64,000 bases of DNA, taken from positions 1,590 to 65,589 of the forward strand of contig UCKS01000045.1 in assembly GCA_900473045.1 (NCBI GenBank). The letters are read 5' to 3'. A program made the translations under genes and the position numbers. Below the pieces are notes generated by a model that saw only the letters and a program-made list of their open reading frames with translations, ran no database searches and had not been told where the DNA came from. This document shows, one piece after another, positions 28,370 through 40,064 of the stretch (positions within the stretch are counted from its first letter, which is position 1; the number at the start of each line of letters is the position of its first letter). Origin of the DNA: Hyphomicrobiales bacterium. Lineage in GTDB: Bacteria; Pseudomonadota; Alphaproteobacteria; Rhizobiales; Rhizobiaceae.

Positions 28370-31212
28370 GATTCCGCCTTGGCTTTTTTGGCACCGGTGA
28401 CGGAGCGCGTGTGTTGCGGCGCGATCATGCCGGATGGCATGCGGTCACGCATTTCATCCGCCTCGTCCGACATTACGGCCTTCAGCCGCGCGACGATATT
28501 GCTCTGCCGGCTCTCATTCGTGATCTTCTGGCCGACAAGATCGGTGACATAGAAGGTGTCGATAACCTTTTCGCCGAAAGTGGTGATATGCGCCGAGGCG
28601 ATATCGAGCGACAGATCGGAAAGCACGGCGGTGACCTCCGACAACAGGCCGGTGCGATCGAGGCACTCGACTTCGATGACGGTGAACTTGTTCGACAGGC
28701 TGTTGCTGATGGTGACGGCCGGCGGCACCGTGAACGCCTTGTTGCGCTTGCGGTGCTTCGTGCGGCTGGCGATCACTTCCGGCAGGCGCTTCTTGCCCGA
28801 AAGCACGTCCTCGATCATCTTGCCGATATTCGCCGCCCGGCGCATCTCGTCGTCATCGACAGGAAACTCGCGAGTGATCAGGATCGTATCCAGCGCCCGG
28901 CCATCCGAGGTGGTGAAAATCTGCGCATCGACGATATTGGCACCGGCGGCGGCACAGGCGCCCGCAATCACCGCAAGCAGACGTGGATGGTCCGGCGACA
29001 ATATCGTGATTTCGGTGATGGCATGGAACTGGTGCGTCCGCACCATTGTCGCCAAAGCGCGGCCGGTCTTGTCGGCCTCGCGGATGAAGCGGGCGTGGCG
29101 CAGCTGGTCTTCGAGCGGCACAGACAGAAGATAAGGCTGGTAGTGCAGCTTGGTATAGGTCTTGCGGTCCTTCTGGCTCCAGTCGGACAGAGCCTCGAAC
29201 AGCACGTCGGCCGCGTGCGCTGCGCGCTCCTTGCGGGGCAGATCGGAAAAGCCGCCTGATAACAGAAGTTCGGTCTCGTAGTACAGCGTGCGCAGCAGCT
29301 GGCCCTTCCAGCCGTTCCAGACGCCGGGACCGACGGCGCGGATATCGGCGATGGTCAGGATCAACAGCATTTTCAGGCGATCGAGCGATTGCACCTTTTC
29401 AGTGAAATCGATGATCGTCTTGCGGTCGTTGAGGTCGCGTGTTTGCGCCACCATCGACATGGTCAGATGCTCCTCGATCAGCCACGCCACCGTTTCCGTT
29501 TGCTTGGGCGTTAAGCCGAAGCGCGGGCAGAGCTTGCGGGCGACCTTGGCACCGGCGGTCGAATGATCTTCCGGACGCCCCTTGGCGACGTCGTGCAGAA
29601 GCACGGCGACGAACAGCGCCGTACGATCCTCGACGCCCGGCATCAGCTTGACGGCAAGCGGATGCAGTTCCTCGTCACGGCCCTGGTCGATCCGTGACAG
29701 CACATCGACGGCGCGCAGCAGATGCTCGTCGACGGTATAGTGGTGATACATGTTGAACTGCATCAGCGAGACGATCTTGCCGAATTCAGGAATGAACCGG
29801 CCGAGCACACCGGCCTCGTTCATGCGGCGCAGGATCAGTTCCGGGTCGCGGCGCGAGGTCAGCATCGACATGAACAGGCGGTTGGCCTCCTCGTTGTCGC
29901 GCACCGCAGGCGTGATCAGGCCGAGCGACCGCGTCACCTGCTTCAAGGCGGCGGGATGGAACTCCAAGCCGTTGATATCCGCGACATGGAAGATGCGGAT
30001 CAGGTTGATCGGGTCACGCTTGAAAATGTCCGGACTTGCCAGCGCGATACGGCCGCCGTCATCGACGAATTCCAAAGTGCCGGCGATCTTGCGGACCCGG
30101 TGGGTGAAGCGGCTGAGAGCGGCGGTGAACCCCGGAAGCTGCTTGGCCTGCTGGTCCTCAAGGGCTGCGCAGAAGATACGGGTGAGATCGCCGACACTCT
30201 TGGCGACCAGGAAATAGTGCTTCATGAAGCGTTCGACCGCCGTCATGCCGGGGTGGTCGTGATAACCGAGGCTTTCGGCAATCTCGCGCTGGATATCGAA
30301 GGACAGCCGCTCCTCGGCCTTGCCGGTGAGGAAGTGCATATGGCAGCGCACCGCCCAGAGGAAATCGTCGGCCTTCTGGAAGAGCTGATATTCCTGGCGC
30401 GACAGGACGCCGAGCTTGATCAGGTCGGCCGAATCCTTCACCCGGTAAAAATATTTGGCGATCCAGAACAGCGTGTGGATGTCACGCAGGCCGCCCTTGC
30501 CTTCCTTGACATTCGGCTCGACCAGATAGCGCGTATCACCGGCCTTGCGGTGGCGCTCGTCGCGTTCGGCAAGCTTGGCGGCGATGAAATCCGGCCCGGT
30601 ATTCTTGACGATCTCGGTATCGAAGCGGGTCTCCAGCTCCTCCGTCAACTCCTTCGAGCCGCAGATGTAGCGGGTTTCGAGGATCGCCGTGCGGATGGTC
30701 ATGTCGCCGCGCGACAGCCGGATGCATTCGTCAATGGTGCGCGTCGCATGGCCGACCTTGAAGCCGAGATCCCACAGAATATAGAGCATGAACTCGATGG
30801 CGGGCTCGGCCCAGACGGCTTTCTTGACCGGCAACAGGAAGAGCAGATCGATATCGGAGCCGGGCGCCAGCGTACCGCGGCCATAACCGCCGACAGCGGT
30901 GACGGCGATGCGGGACCACGGCTGCGCATTGGCGGCGTTGAAGACCTCGTTGAGAACGAAATCATGCAGGACGGTGATCAACTGGTCCTGCAGCCAGGAA
31001 ATCCGCTCGGCGCATTTCAGCCCGCTGCCATCCTTGAGCAACAGTTCATGGGCCTTTTCGCGGCCACCCAGATTGGCCTGCTTGAAGGCGGCGAGCAGCG
31101 CCTGACGCATCATGTCGCGGTGTTCCGCATGCGCCGAAGCGATGAAACTGCACTTGGCCCTGAGTGCCGCAACATTCAGGATATCGGGAAATGACGTCTC
31201 ATGTATGGTCAT
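28366..31212 (-). CDS. glnD: Bifunctional uridylyltransferase/uridylyl-removing enzyme
   Basis: 948 aa. It senses glutamine and adds or removes UMP on PII proteins. Domains: nucleotidyltransferase ([15 protein letters not shown], 108-122), GlnD PII-uridylyltransferase helical region, HD hydrolase domain (LLHDVAKG) and two C-terminal ACT domains ([36 protein letters not shown]). The start at 31212 ([11 protein letters not shown]) is preferred, since rhizobial GlnD proteins begin in this way. The frame stays open to 31266, but that part lies in an intergenic repeat. Together with rpoN and ptsN it makes this a nitrogen-control neighbourhood. Confidence 0.95.
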   Translation of the reverse strand: MTIHETSFPDILNVAALRAKCSFIASAHAEHRDMMRQALLAAFKQANLGGREKAHELLLKDGSGLKCAERISWLQDQLITVLHDFVLNEVFNAANAQPWSRIAVTAVGGYGRGTLAPGSDIDLLFLLPVKKAVWAEPAIEFMLYILWDLGFKVGHATRTIDECIRLSRGDMTIRTAILETRYICGSKELTEELETRFDTEIVKNTGPDFIAAKLAERDERHRKAGDTRYLVEPNVKEGKGGLRDIHTLFWIAKYFYRVKDSADLIKLGVLSRQEYQLFQKADDFLWAVRCHMHFLTGKAEERLSFDIQREIAESLGYHDHPGMTAVERFMKHYFLVAKSVGDLTRIFCAALEDQQAKQLPGFTAALSRFTHRVRKIAGTLEFVDDGGRIALASPDIFKRDPINLIRIFHVADINGLEFHPAALKQVTRSLGLITPAVRDNEEANRLFMSMLTSRRDPELILRRMNEAGVLGRFIPEFGKIVSLMQFNMYHHYTVDEHLLRAVDVLSRIDQGRDEELHPLAVKLMPGVEDRTALFVAVLLHDVAKGRPEDHSTAGAKVARKLCPRFGLTPKQTETVAWLIEEHLTMSMVAQTRDLNDRKTIIDFTEKVQSLDRLKMLLILTIADIRAVGPGVWNGWKGQLLRTLYYETELLLSGGFSDLPRKERAAHAADVLFEALSDWSQKDRKTYTKLHYQPYLLSVPLEDQLRHARFIREADKTGRALATMVRTHQFHAITEITILSPDHPRLLAVIAGACAAAGANIVDAQIFTTSDGRALDTILITREFPVDDDEMRRAANIGKMIEDVLSGKKRLPEVIASRTKHRKRNKAFTVPPAVTISNSLSNKFTVIEVECLDRTGLLSEVTAVLSDLSLDIASAHITTFGEKVIDTFYVTDLVGQKITNESRQSNIVARLKAVMSDEADEMRDRMPSGMIAPQHTRSVTGAKKAKAES

Positions 31213-31261
31213 CAAAGGCCGACCGTCTTCCTGTCCGGCAGGCTCTGCGAGCCGCTGCCAA

Positions 31262-31371
31262 AGCATGATGCCGAAAAATGCAAGCGGTTTTCGGACGACA
31301 TCATGCTCTACTTTTGTTTCTGGAGCAGATTCAGATTTCAGGTCGATTCAACCTGAAATCATCCGGCTCCA
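31262..31371. repeat. RIME-like rhizobial intergenic mosaic repeat
   Basis: Two adjoining palindromes. First: AGCATGATG (31262-31270) with CATCATGCT (31299-31307), and CGAAAA/TTTTCG inside. Second: GATTTCAGGT (31334-31343) with ACCTGAAATC (31351-31360), enclosed by TGGAGC/GCTCCA (31321-31326 / 31366-31371). This composition resembles the RIME-type repeats of Rhizobiaceae. It lies between the mutS end and the glnD start. Confidence 0.75.
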
Positions 31372-31420
31372 GTGCATGCGCTATAGCCTTTTTGCCCGAG
31401 GCTGGACAAGACTTTAGCGA

Positions 31421-34162
31421 TCACGAATTACCAAGCTGCTTCTTCAGCGCGTAAAGCGCGTCCATGGCCTCTCTTGGCGTCATGTCATCGGGGTTGAGGC
31501 CTTTCAAAGCCTCCTCGACCTTCGATGGGCCTGCCTTGACCTGTTCCTCGCGGCGGATGGCCACCTGGAACAGCGGCAGGTCGTCGATCAGCTGGCTGGC
31601 CGGGTTCTTGCGGTCGGCATCTTCGAGCTTTGCCAGCACATCCTTGGCACGCGCCACGACGGAGGCAGGCAGACCGGCAAGACGGGCGACCTGGATGCCG
31701 TAGGAGCGATCGGCAGCACCGGGGCCGACTTCGTGCAGGAAGATGACGTCACCATGCCATTCCTTGACGCGCATGGTGGCATTGGACAGCCGATCGAGCT
31801 TTTCGGACAGGACCGTCAGTTCATGGAAATGCGTGGCGAACAATCCGCGGCAGCGATTGCCCTCATGCAGATGCTCGACGGAGGCCCAGGCGATCGACAG
31901 GCCGTCGAAGGTGGCGGTGCCGCGGCCGATTTCGTCGAGGATGACCAGCGAACGGTCCGTCGCCTGATTGAGGATTGCCGCTGTCTCGACCATTTCGACC
32001 ATGAAGGTCGAGCGGCCACGGGCGAGATCGTCGGATGCGCCAACGCGCGAAAACAGCCGGTCGACAATGCCGATATGGGCGGATGTTGCGGGCACGAACG
32101 AGCCCATCTGGGCCATGATGGCGATCAGCGCGTTCTGGCGCAGGAACGTCGATTTACCGCCCATGTTGGGACCGGTCAAAAGCCAGATCGCCCCATCGCC
32201 CTCGCCGTCATGCGGCGACAGATCGCAGGCATTGGCGACGAAGGCTGCACCCGACTGGCGGCGCAGCGCCTGCTCGACAACCGGGTGGCGGCCGCCGTCG
32301 ATAGCGAACATCTTCGAGGTATCGACCAAAGGGCGGCAATAGGCCTGCTCCTCGGCAAGCGTTGCGAGACCTGTCGACACATCCACGACAGCGAGCGCGA
32401 GCGCTGCCGCCTTGATCGCTTCGGCTTGCGCAACCACCATGGCCGACAGCCTGTCGAAGGCTTCGAGCTCGATGGTCAGCGCCCGGTCGGCGGCGTTGGC
32501 GATCTTGGTTTCGAGATCGGAGAGTTCGGTCGTGGTGAAGCGCATCGCGTTGGCCATCGTCTGGCGATGGATATAGCGGGCCTTCGCCTCCGGGCTCTCG
32601 GTCATCGGCCCGGCATTGCCCTGGGTCACCTCGATGAAATAGCCGAGCACATTGTTGTACTTGATCTTCAGCGACTTGATGCCGGTTTCCTCGGCATAAT
32701 CGAGCTGCAGGCCGGCGATCACCCGGCGGGACTGGTCACGCAGTGCCCGCATCTCGTCGAGTTCGGCGCTGGCGCCATCGCGCAGAAAACCGCCGTCGCG
32801 TTTCAAAAGCGGCAGCTCATCGCCGAGAATGGCCGCCAGCTGCTGGACCATATCCTGCGGCAACGCGCTGACGGCCTGAAGCGCTGCCCCCAGCTCTTGC
32901 GAAAGATCGCCACGGCCGAGCAGGCCGGAAACCTCGACGGCAGACTGGCAACCAGCAAGGATGTTGCCGAGGTCACGCGGTCCGCCACGGCCAAGCGACA
33001 GGCGCGACAGTGCACGCGGCATGTCCGGCACGTGTTTCAAGGCGGACCGCAGATCGCTGCAGAAGGACGGTTGGTCGGCAAGGGCCGAGATGGAATCGAG
33101 CCGGGCGTTGATCCGCTCAGGATCCGTCAGCGGCGACATCAGCCGCTCGGCCAGCAGCCGGGCGCCGCCGCCGGTGACGGTGCGATCCAGCGCCTTCAAC
33201 AGCGTGCCGCTGCGATCGCCGGACTGGGTTTTCACCAGTTCGAGATTGGTGCGGGTGGCAGGATCGATGAACAGGGTCGAGGCCGCACTTTCGCGCTCCG
33301 GCGCGCCCAGAGGCGGACGTTCGGCGAGCTGGGTCTTTTCGACATAGGAGATCGCGGCAGACGCGGCGGCGAGTTCGGCGCGCGAGAAGCTGCCGAAGCC
33401 ATCCAGTGTCTTGACGCCATAATAGCGGGTTACGCGGTTTTCCGCCGTGGCGCTGTCGAACAGGACGGCCGGCTGAGGAACCGCGACGCGGCCGAGAATA
33501 TCGATAACCGGGCGCATCTCCGGATCATGGAAGACCGTGTCGGCCAGGATCAGTTCGCGCGGCTCGATGCGCAGGATATCGGCCAGAAGACGCGTCTCGG
33601 TGGTTTCGGCCAGCCGGAAGACGCCAGTGGAGATATCGATCCAGGCAAGTGCGATGGCCGGCTCGGTGCCGCGAATGCGGGCAAGCGCCATCAGATAATT
33701 GGATTCGGATGGCGACAGCAATTTGTCTTCGGTGATCGTGCCCGGGGTAACGAGACGCACGACATCGCGTTTGACGACCGATTTTCCGCCGCGCTTCTTG
33801 GCTTCTGCCGGGTCTTCGACCTGTTCGCAGACGGCGACGCGGAAACCGAGGCCGATCAGCTTTTGCAGGTAATCATCGGCCGCATGGACCGGCACGCCGC
33901 ACATCGGGATATCCTGGCCGAGATGCTGGCCGCGCCGCGTCAGCGTGATGCCGAGTGCTCGCGATGCTTCGACAGCATCCTGGAAGAACAGCTCGTAGAA
34001 ATCGCCCATCCGGTAAAACAGGATCGAATCCGGATTGTTCGCCTTGATCTCGATGAACTGTTCCATCATCGGCGTGGCCGTGGCGCGGCTTTCCTCCGTC
34101 GCCAACTGGGCGGCGGTCAGAACCTCGGGAGGGCGGGTGATTGGCGCGGTCACAAAAGTCAT
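31421..34162 (-). CDS. mutS: DNA mismatch repair protein MutS
   Basis: 913 aa. It recognises mismatches and recruits MutL. The mismatch-binding motif [12 protein letters not shown] (Phe of the F-x-E wedge in the N-terminal domain), the connector and lever domains, and an ATPase with Walker [11 protein letters not shown] (near 655-665) and [14 protein letters not shown] are present. The ATG at 34162 ([13 protein letters not shown]) is chosen; the frame stays open upstream to 34786, but there it is antisense to the malic enzyme gene and unlike MutS. It is divergent from tme. Confidence 0.96.
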   Translation of the reverse strand: MTFVTAPITRPPEVLTAAQLATEESRATATPMMEQFIEIKANNPDSILFYRMGDFYELFFQDAVEASRALGITLTRRGQHLGQDIPMCGVPVHAADDYLQKLIGLGFRVAVCEQVEDPAEAKKRGGKSVVKRDVVRLVTPGTITEDKLLSPSESNYLMALARIRGTEPAIALAWIDISTGVFRLAETTETRLLADILRIEPRELILADTVFHDPEMRPVIDILGRVAVPQPAVLFDSATAENRVTRYYGVKTLDGFGSFSRAELAAASAAISYVEKTQLAERPPLGAPERESAASTLFIDPATRTNLELVKTQSGDRSGTLLKALDRTVTGGGARLLAERLMSPLTDPERINARLDSISALADQPSFCSDLRSALKHVPDMPRALSRLSLGRGGPRDLGNILAGCQSAVEVSGLLGRGDLSQELGAALQAVSALPQDMVQQLAAILGDELPLLKRDGGFLRDGASAELDEMRALRDQSRRVIAGLQLDYAEETGIKSLKIKYNNVLGYFIEVTQGNAGPMTESPEAKARYIHRQTMANAMRFTTTELSDLETKIANAADRALTIELEAFDRLSAMVVAQAEAIKAAALALAVVDVSTGLATLAEEQAYCRPLVDTSKMFAIDGGRHPVVEQALRRQSGAAFVANACDLSPHDGEGDGAIWLLTGPNMGGKSTFLRQNALIAIMAQMGSFVPATSAHIGIVDRLFSRVGASDDLARGRSTFMVEMVETAAILNQATDRSLVILDEIGRGTATFDGLSIAWASVEHLHEGNRCRGLFATHFHELTVLSEKLDRLSNATMRVKEWHGDVIFLHEVGPGAADRSYGIQVARLAGLPASVVARAKDVLAKLEDADRKNPASQLIDDLPLFQVAIRREEQVKAGPSKVEEALKGLNPDDMTPREAMDALYALKKQLGNS

Positions 34163-34264
34163 GCTGGTCCTAAAAAAGTGGTGCCACACTATCCATGCGT
34201 GTTTATAGAAGACAACAACAAAGCGGCTGTGGAGAGCCGTCGCCCACAAAAGGTTGGAGGACTT

Positions 34265-36550
34265 ATGGCCGAGAATGACAAGACCAGTCGCAGCGCAAAC
34301 AGCGTCACGGATCAGGAAGCGCTGGATTTCCATTCCCAGGGACGGCCCGGAAAACTGGAGATCTCGCCGACCAAGCCGATGGCGACGCAGCGCGACCTGT
34401 CGCTTGCCTATTCGCCGGGTGTGGCCGTACCGGTCAAGGCAATCGCCGCCGATCCGTCCAAGGCCTATGACTATACGACCCGCGGCAATATGGTCGCGGT
34501 TATCTCCAACGGCACCGCCATCCTGGGTCTCGGCAATCTCGGGGCGCTGGCCTCGAAGCCGGTGATGGAGGGCAAATCCGTGCTCTTCAAACGCTTCGCC
34601 GATGTCGATTCGATCGATCTCGAAGTCGATACGGAAGATGCCGACGAATTCATCAATTGCGTGCGGTTCCTGGGCCCCTCCTTCGGAGGTATCAATCTGG
34701 AGGACATCAAGGCGCCGGAATGCTTCATCATCGAGCAGAAACTGCGCGAAATCATGGATATCCCCGTCTTCCATGACGACCAGCACGGCACGGCGATCAT
34801 CGCAACCGCAGGCCTGATCAACGCACTACAACTGACAGGCCGCGACCTCAAGACGACGCGACTGGTCTGCAATGGCGCAGGCGCGGCGGCGATTGCCTGC
34901 GTCGAACTCATCAAGTCGATGGGTTTTGCGCCTGAAAACATCATCATGTGCGATACGAAGGGTGTGATCTATCAGGGCCGCACCGAAGGCATGAACCAGT
35001 GGAAGTCCGCGCATGCGGCCAAGACCGACCGGCGCACGCTCGAGGACGCCATGGATGGCGCGGACGTGGTGCTCGGCCTATCGCAAAAGGGTGCTTTCTC
35101 GGAGGCGATGATCCGCTCCATGGCGGAAAAGCCGATCATCTTTGCCATGGCCAATCCCGATCCGGAAATTACGCCCGAGGAGGTGTCTGCCATTCGCGAC
35201 GACGCGATCATGGCCACCGGCCGGTCCGACTATCCAAACCAAGTCAACAATGTGCTGTGTTTTCCCTACATGTTCCGCGGTGCGCTCGACGTGCATGCCT
35301 CGACCATCAACGAAGAGATGAAGATTGCGGCGGCACAGGCCTTGGCCAACCTTGCCAAGGAAGACGTGCCGGATGACGTTGCCGCCGCCTATCAGGGCAA
35401 CCGGCCCCGTTTTGGACCACAATACATCATTCCGGTGCCTTTCGATCCACGCCTGATCTCCTCCATTCCGGTTGCCGTCGCCAAGGCTGCGATGGAAAGC
35501 GGCGTTGCCCGCAAGCAAATCCCGGATCTGGCCGCCTATGGCCGGCAGCTGTCGGCCCGCCGCGATCCGATCGCCTCGACGTTGCAGCGCATCTATGAGC
35601 GCGTTCGCCGCCAGCCCAAGCGCATCGTCTTTGCCGAAGGCGAAGAGGTGCAGATGATGCGGTCGGCGCTTGCCTACGCCAATCAGGAACTTGGCACCGC
35701 CATGCTGCTTGGCCGCGAGGACCGGATGCGCCAGACGGCAGAGCGCGAAGGTATCGATCTCGACCGCCCCGGCATCCAGCTCGTCAATGCCCGCATTTCC
35801 AAGCGCACCGCTGCCTATACCGACTATCTCTATGCACGGCTTCAACGGCAGGGCTATCTGTTCCGCGATGCGCAGCGCCTGATCAACAACGACCGCAATC
35901 ACTTCGCCGCCTGCATGGTGGCGCTGGGCGATGCCGACGGCATGGTGACGGGCATTACCCGCAACTATTCCACGGCGCTCGAGGACGTCCGCCGCTGCAT
36001 CGATCCGAAGCCCGGCCACCGGGTGATTGGCGTGTCTTTGGCACTCTGCCGTGGCCGCACGGTTCTGGTTGCCGATACCGCAGTCCATGACATGCCGTCG
36101 GCCAATGAACTGGCCGATATCGCCGAAGAGGCTGCCGGCCTTGCGCGCCGCCTCGGTTACGTGCCGCGCGTCGCCCTGCTTGCCTATTCGACCTTCGGCC
36201 ATCCTTCCGGCGAACGATCCGAGCGGGTGCGCGAAGCGGTCAAGCTGCTCGACAAGCGCCGCGTCGATTTTGAATATGATGGCGAGATGGCGGCGGATGT
36301 GGCGCTGAATGCCAAGGTGATGGAGCAGTATCCGTTCTGCCGCCTGTCAGGCCCGGCCAATGTTCTGGTCATGCCGGCATTCCATTCGGCATCGATCTCG
36401 ACGAAGATGCTGCAGGAACTGGGCGGATCGACGGTGATCGGCCCGCTGCTCGTCGGTCTCGACAAGTCGGTCCAGATCGTTTCGATGTCGGCCAAGGATT
36501 CCGATATCGTCAACATGGCAGCCCTTGCGGCACACAACGCCAATAGCTGA
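34265..36550 (+). CDS. tme: NADP-dependent malic enzyme with phosphotransacetylase-like domain
   Basis: 761 aa. It decarboxylates malate to pyruvate with NADP+. Malic enzyme part about 1-430 ([29 protein letters not shown](P)-binding [14 protein letters not shown] near 203-216), then a phosphotransacetylase-like part (about 438-761, starting near [10 protein letters not shown]), the MaeB architecture. Rhizobia have two such enzymes, DME and TME; the glnD-mutS-tme-olsB order points to TME. GGAGG before the ATG at 34265 fixes the start. The same frame stays open 844 codons upstream across mutS, but only as antisense. Confidence 0.93.
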   Translation: MAENDKTSRSANSVTDQEALDFHSQGRPGKLEISPTKPMATQRDLSLAYSPGVAVPVKAIAADPSKAYDYTTRGNMVAVISNGTAILGLGNLGALASKPVMEGKSVLFKRFADVDSIDLEVDTEDADEFINCVRFLGPSFGGINLEDIKAPECFIIEQKLREIMDIPVFHDDQHGTAIIATAGLINALQLTGRDLKTTRLVCNGAGAAAIACVELIKSMGFAPENIIMCDTKGVIYQGRTEGMNQWKSAHAAKTDRRTLEDAMDGADVVLGLSQKGAFSEAMIRSMAEKPIIFAMANPDPEITPEEVSAIRDDAIMATGRSDYPNQVNNVLCFPYMFRGALDVHASTINEEMKIAAAQALANLAKEDVPDDVAAAYQGNRPRFGPQYIIPVPFDPRLISSIPVAVAKAAMESGVARKQIPDLAAYGRQLSARRDPIASTLQRIYERVRRQPKRIVFAEGEEVQMMRSALAYANQELGTAMLLGREDRMRQTAEREGIDLDRPGIQLVNARISKRTAAYTDYLYARLQRQGYLFRDAQRLINNDRNHFAACMVALGDADGMVTGITRNYSTALEDVRRCIDPKPGHRVIGVSLALCRGRTVLVADTAVHDMPSANELADIAEEAAGLARRLGYVPRVALLAYSTFGHPSGERSERVREAVKLLDKRRVDFEYDGEMAADVALNAKVMEQYPFCRLSGPANVLVMPAFHSASISTKMLQELGGSTVIGPLLVGLDKSVQIVSMSAKDSDIVNMAALAAHNANS

Positions 36551-36570
36551 GCGAAGCCTCTAAACGCAAG

Positions 36571-36605
36571 CAGCCCGCCCCGGAAAACCGAGGCGGGCTG
36601 TTTTT
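36571..36605 (+). terminator. Intrinsic terminator after tme
   Basis: Stem CAGCCCGCC (36571-36579) / GGCGGGCTG (36592-36600) with an inner CGG/CCG stem and an AAAA loop, followed by TTTTT. It is 20 bases past the tme stop. Confidence 0.92.
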
Positions 36606-36732
36606 ATGCGCCATGTCGGGCTTGATCAAAACACAGCTGAATACACGTTACGCAGCACTGTAAAATGCCTGATCAAAAACACTCACTTGCATGTAAACTG
36701 AATTCCAGAACGCTGAACCGCATCAAACCGTT

Positions 36733-37611
36733 TCAGCTTGCGAACCGGCCGGCGTCGGCGCCGTAGTAATTCAGGTAGCGGCCGGAAATGTTGGTGATCG
36801 GCAAAACGATCAGCACGTCGGTGGTGCGGAATGCGTGATCGACAACGGCACCGTTGCCGACCATGGCGCCCAGACGCATGTATCCCTTGATCAATGGCGG
36901 TAAAGCGGCAAGCGCTTTGCGCATGTTGATCGCTTCGACCGGCATCAGGTCCATGGTGCGGAACAGTTCTGGGCGGGCAGACACGTCCCATTCACCACGC
37001 ACGACCATGTTGTGATGCAAGAAGGACAACGCCAACGCGTGCTCTTCGGGAATGACGCCCGGGAACGAGCCGCAGCCGAACATGGCATCGACGCCATATT
37101 TCAGCGCGTAGGCCCAGTTGCCCTGCCAAAGGAGCTCTACCGTGCGCTTGGTGCGGTATTCCGGCAGGACGCAGGAACGCCCGAGTTCCATGAACTTCTT
37201 ATCCGGATGACGGTCCAGAAGCGATCCGACCGAAAATTCTGAAGCCGAATAAAAACCGCCCGTACGGGCCGCCACATCCTGGCGAAGCAGGCGATAAGTT
37301 CCGACGATCTGCTCTTCCGGATCACCCTCGATCGACGTATCGAGCACCAGAAGGTGATCGCAGACCAGATCCCAGGCATCGGCGTCACGCTTGCGGCGAT
37401 CGGCGTCCTGCGGGATCTGTGCCTTCATCTCCTCGACGAAAACCTTGTAGCGAACTGCCTGCGCGGCATCGATTTCGGTCGCGTTGCGGGCAAGGCGGGT
37501 CTCAAGGTTGCCGATGCGGCCAAGGATGTCATGCGCCGTAGGATTGACGCCCCGGACACGGGTCCGGGGCTGTTCAACCGCCACAACCATATCCAGAGTT
37601 TCGATTGTCAT
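36733..37611 (-). CDS. olsB: L-ornithine N(alpha)-acyltransferase OlsB
   Basis: 292 aa, GNAT-like acyl-ACP-dependent transferase. It joins a 3-hydroxyacyl chain to ornithine to give lyso-ornithine lipid, the first step of ornithine-lipid synthesis. Recognisable segments: AAQAVRYKVFVEEM (about 49-62), GTYRLLR, FMELGRSCVLPEYRTKRTVE and GCGSFPGV. Ornithine lipids replace phospholipids under phosphate starvation in rhizobia, which fits the PHO box just upstream. Its partner olsA is at 21370. Confidence 0.92.
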   Translation of the reverse strand: MTIETLDMVVAVEQPRTRVRGVNPTAHDILGRIGNLETRLARNATEIDAAQAVRYKVFVEEMKAQIPQDADRRKRDADAWDLVCDHLLVLDTSIEGDPEEQIVGTYRLLRQDVAARTGGFYSASEFSVGSLLDRHPDKKFMELGRSCVLPEYRTKRTVELLWQGNWAYALKYGVDAMFGCGSFPGVIPEEHALALSFLHHNMVVRGEWDVSARPELFRTMDLMPVEAINMRKALAALPPLIKGYMRLGAMVGNGAVVDHAFRTTDVLIVLPITNISGRYLNYYGADAGRFAS

Positions 37612-37661
37612 CGTACGTCATCCTAGCCGCTTCAATCCTATCCGGCTTAAACCATGTTTCT

Positions 37662-37679
37662 GCGACAGGATAGTGACAT
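37662..37679 (-). promoter_or_regulatory. PHO box upstream of olsB
   Basis: On the minus strand ATGTCAC, four bases (TATC), then CTGTCGC. This matches CTGTCAT-N4-CTGTCAT in 10 of 14 positions, with TGTCA and CTGTC intact at an 11-base period. It ends about 50 bases before the olsB start, a fitting place for PhoB activation. Confidence 0.65.
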
Positions 37680-37704
37680 CAGGGCGCCAAGAAAACCGTT
37701 GAAA

Positions 37705-40008
37705 TCACGAAGCAAGCAGGCGATTGATCTCGGCGATCAGCGCTTTCGGGTCGGCGGGTTTCGACAACACCGCGCTTGCTCCGGCAGCCATGAGTTTCTG
37801 GCGCGTGTGGAGTTGCGTATCGGACGTCAGGATGATGACCGGGACAGGTCTGCTGCCAGATTGACGCTCATGCTGGCGCAGGCGCTCCAGCATCGACAGC
37901 CCGTCACCGCCCGGCATGTTCAGATCGCTGATGATCAGTTCCGGTGCGACACGGAGGGCGGCCGGTCCATCGAACAAGGTGACGGCAAGCGCTGCAAAAT
38001 CATCGACGACGCGAACGGTGTGGCCAGCCCGCTCGAGAACGGAGCGCACCATCAGGGCATTGATCGGATCATCTTCCGCCAGAAGCATGCCGCCTTCGGC
38101 TGGCCTTTCACGCAGGGCGGGGACCTCGCGCAGCACCGGCCGGTTGTCGTTGATCGCGTCGCGCACTTCCATTCCTTTCATGCGGCCGCGCAGTACCTCG
38201 ACCAGAGACTTTTCCCGCAGCGGCCTGATAAGCCAGGCATGATAACCGTCCATACGATTGATCTGACGGCCGTTGCGCTCTTCCGGATTGATCAGATAGG
38301 TCTTGCGCAGCTTCTGCTGCTCAAGGCTCGGCATCTGCGCCAGCAACCGGCGGAACTGCGCGGCGTGGCGATGGTCGACGATGATGTCGGTCAGCGGCAC
38401 CCCGGTCGACAGCGCCCGGACAGCGGTGGCTTGCGCATCCTCTATCGTTTCGGCGCGTTCGCAGAAGCCTCCGAGCGTCCGGATCGTTGCAGACAGCGCC
38501 GTGGATGCCGGACCGGCCGGTGCCATGACCAATACGCGGGACATCCCCAGCACGTCTTTTCTGGCCAGCGACGCGGTCGAAAGATCGCAACCGAGGGCGG
38601 GGAAGCGGATTTCAAACGTGCTCCCGGTACCGGGAGTGCTGGAAAGCGTCAGGGAGCCGCCATGTTCCTCCATGATCCGCCGCGAGATGGCGAGACCGAG
38701 CCCCGCGCCACCGGCGCGCTGGGCGCTGGTGCCGGCTTGCTCGAACTCGTCGAATATCCGTGCCTGTTCTTTGGCGTTCATGCCAGGACCGCTGTCATCG
38801 ATGCTGATGACAATCGTGTCGCGTTCCAGCGCGGCACTGACGAGCACACCACCGGTATGGGTGAATTTGACCGCATTGCCAATGACATTGAACAGCACCT
38901 GGCGCAGGCGGGCCGCATCGAAATCCATCAGGCCCGGCACATCCGCAGCAATGGTGGCGCCGATCTCGATACCCTTTTCATGGGCCCGGTGCGACAGCAT
39001 CTCGACGACGCTCTCGATGGTTTCGCGCAGGGGTTCCGGTGCCGGGCGCAACTGGAACCGGCCAGCCTCGATCGAGGAAAAATCGAGCAGATCATCGACC
39101 AGCTGCACCAGCGCATGGCCGGATTCGCGCATCCCGGCGAGGTAATTCTTCTGCTCGCTGGTCAGCCGCGTCTGGCTGATCAGATGGCTCATGCCGAGAA
39201 TGCCCGAGAGCGGCGTGCGGATTTCGTGACTGACGGTCGCCAGCAGCCGCGACTTCGCCTGGCTTGCATGCTCGGCGCGGCGGCGGGCTTCCTCGCTTTC
39301 GCGGGCGATCCGGCTTTCTTCGGTGACATCGCGGGCGATGCTGTGCAGCATGAAGGCACCGCTTGCCGGCTCACGCGCGATCACATCATGCCAGTCGAAT
39401 ATTTTGGGACCCGCATCGGTGGCGATGCGAACGCGGTAGCGATTGGGAGCCGAGGCCGGTTCGAACTCGATGCCGAGCGCCTCGCAGGTCCGGCCTTCCG
39501 GCTTGAGCCATCCGGTCAGCCGGCAAAACACCGAATTGGACTGGACGATCTTGCCGCCAGGTTCTCGGATGATGGCAATATCGCCGAGCGCATCATGGAT
39601 TGTGGAGAGAAGCTGCGATGTCTCGCTGCGCTCCCAACGGTTATCGATGGCTTTTTCATCCCGGGCGCGGCCCTTGGCGGCAGCGGGCCGGGCGCTGGCT
39701 CCATACCAATCCTTGAGCAGCAGCGCAGCGCCGGTGACGCCCGCAACGGCCAGACCGGCCGAAAGCAAATAGAACCCGGCATCGATGCCCGTGCCGAGAA
39801 CGGCGGCGGAGCCCAGAAGCGCAATGCCGGCCAAGGCCGGTTTCAACGCCGGATAACGTTCCCTTGACCCCGTGTAGCCGTCTTCCGGCTCCAGCGAATG
39901 TGGATCATCAGCCAGCGGCGTCTCGGATGCACGCCGGTTGTTCAGCGTCCGTTGCGGGGTGCTGAATTCGGTTGCAATCCGTTTTCTCAGGTTTGACAGG
40001 TCGCTCAT
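37705..40008 (-). CDS. Hybrid sensor histidine kinase with two receiver-like regions
   Basis: 767 aa. Two membrane helices (about 58-75 and 79-98) with almost no periplasmic loop, a PAS domain (130-230), HisKA with His261 (VSHEIRTPLSGILGM), HATPase (NVIGNAVKF, DDSGPGM, GAGLGLAI; to about 475), then a receiver-like region (about 490-620) without the acidic pair, and a proper receiver (about 645-765) with Asp695 (SDLNMPGGDG). The signal is probably cytoplasmic or membrane-derived. No partner regulator is adjacent. It lies 93 bases upstream of olsB and reads the same way. Confidence 0.9.
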   Translation of the reverse strand: MSDLSNLRKRIATEFSTPQRTLNNRRASETPLADDPHSLEPEDGYTGSRERYPALKPALAGIALLGSAAVLGTGIDAGFYLLSAGLAVAGVTGAALLLKDWYGASARPAAAKGRARDEKAIDNRWERSETSQLLSTIHDALGDIAIIREPGGKIVQSNSVFCRLTGWLKPEGRTCEALGIEFEPASAPNRYRVRIATDAGPKIFDWHDVIAREPASGAFMLHSIARDVTEESRIARESEEARRRAEHASQAKSRLLATVSHEIRTPLSGILGMSHLISQTRLTSEQKNYLAGMRESGHALVQLVDDLLDFSSIEAGRFQLRPAPEPLRETIESVVEMLSHRAHEKGIEIGATIAADVPGLMDFDAARLRQVLFNVIGNAVKFTHTGGVLVSAALERDTIVISIDDSGPGMNAKEQARIFDEFEQAGTSAQRAGGAGLGLAISRRIMEEHGGSLTLSSTPGTGSTFEIRFPALGCDLSTASLARKDVLGMSRVLVMAPAGPASTALSATIRTLGGFCERAETIEDAQATAVRALSTGVPLTDIIVDHRHAAQFRRLLAQMPSLEQQKLRKTYLINPEERNGRQINRMDGYHAWLIRPLREKSLVEVLRGRMKGMEVRDAINDNRPVLREVPALRERPAEGGMLLAEDDPINALMVRSVLERAGHTVRVVDDFAALAVTLFDGPAALRVAPELIISDLNMPGGDGLSMLERLRQHERQSGSRPVPVIILTSDTQLHTRQKLMAAGASAVLSKPADPKALIAEINRLLAS

Positions 40009-40064
40009 GACGCTTGCCCTAGCATGACAAGCGTTTTGATTGGCTTCAGCCGGTCTCTAAGATT

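Noticed and set aside
31733..34264. A plus-strand frame stays open for 844 codons upstream of the malic enzyme start, antisense to mutS.
   Set aside because: It is the codon-bias shadow of mutS in high-GC DNA. No similarity to any family was recognised, and tme has a clear start and ribosome binding site at 34265.
37654..39867. A 737-codon plus-strand frame opposite the hybrid kinase gene.
   Set aside because: Antisense shadow; the kinase frame has all expected motifs.
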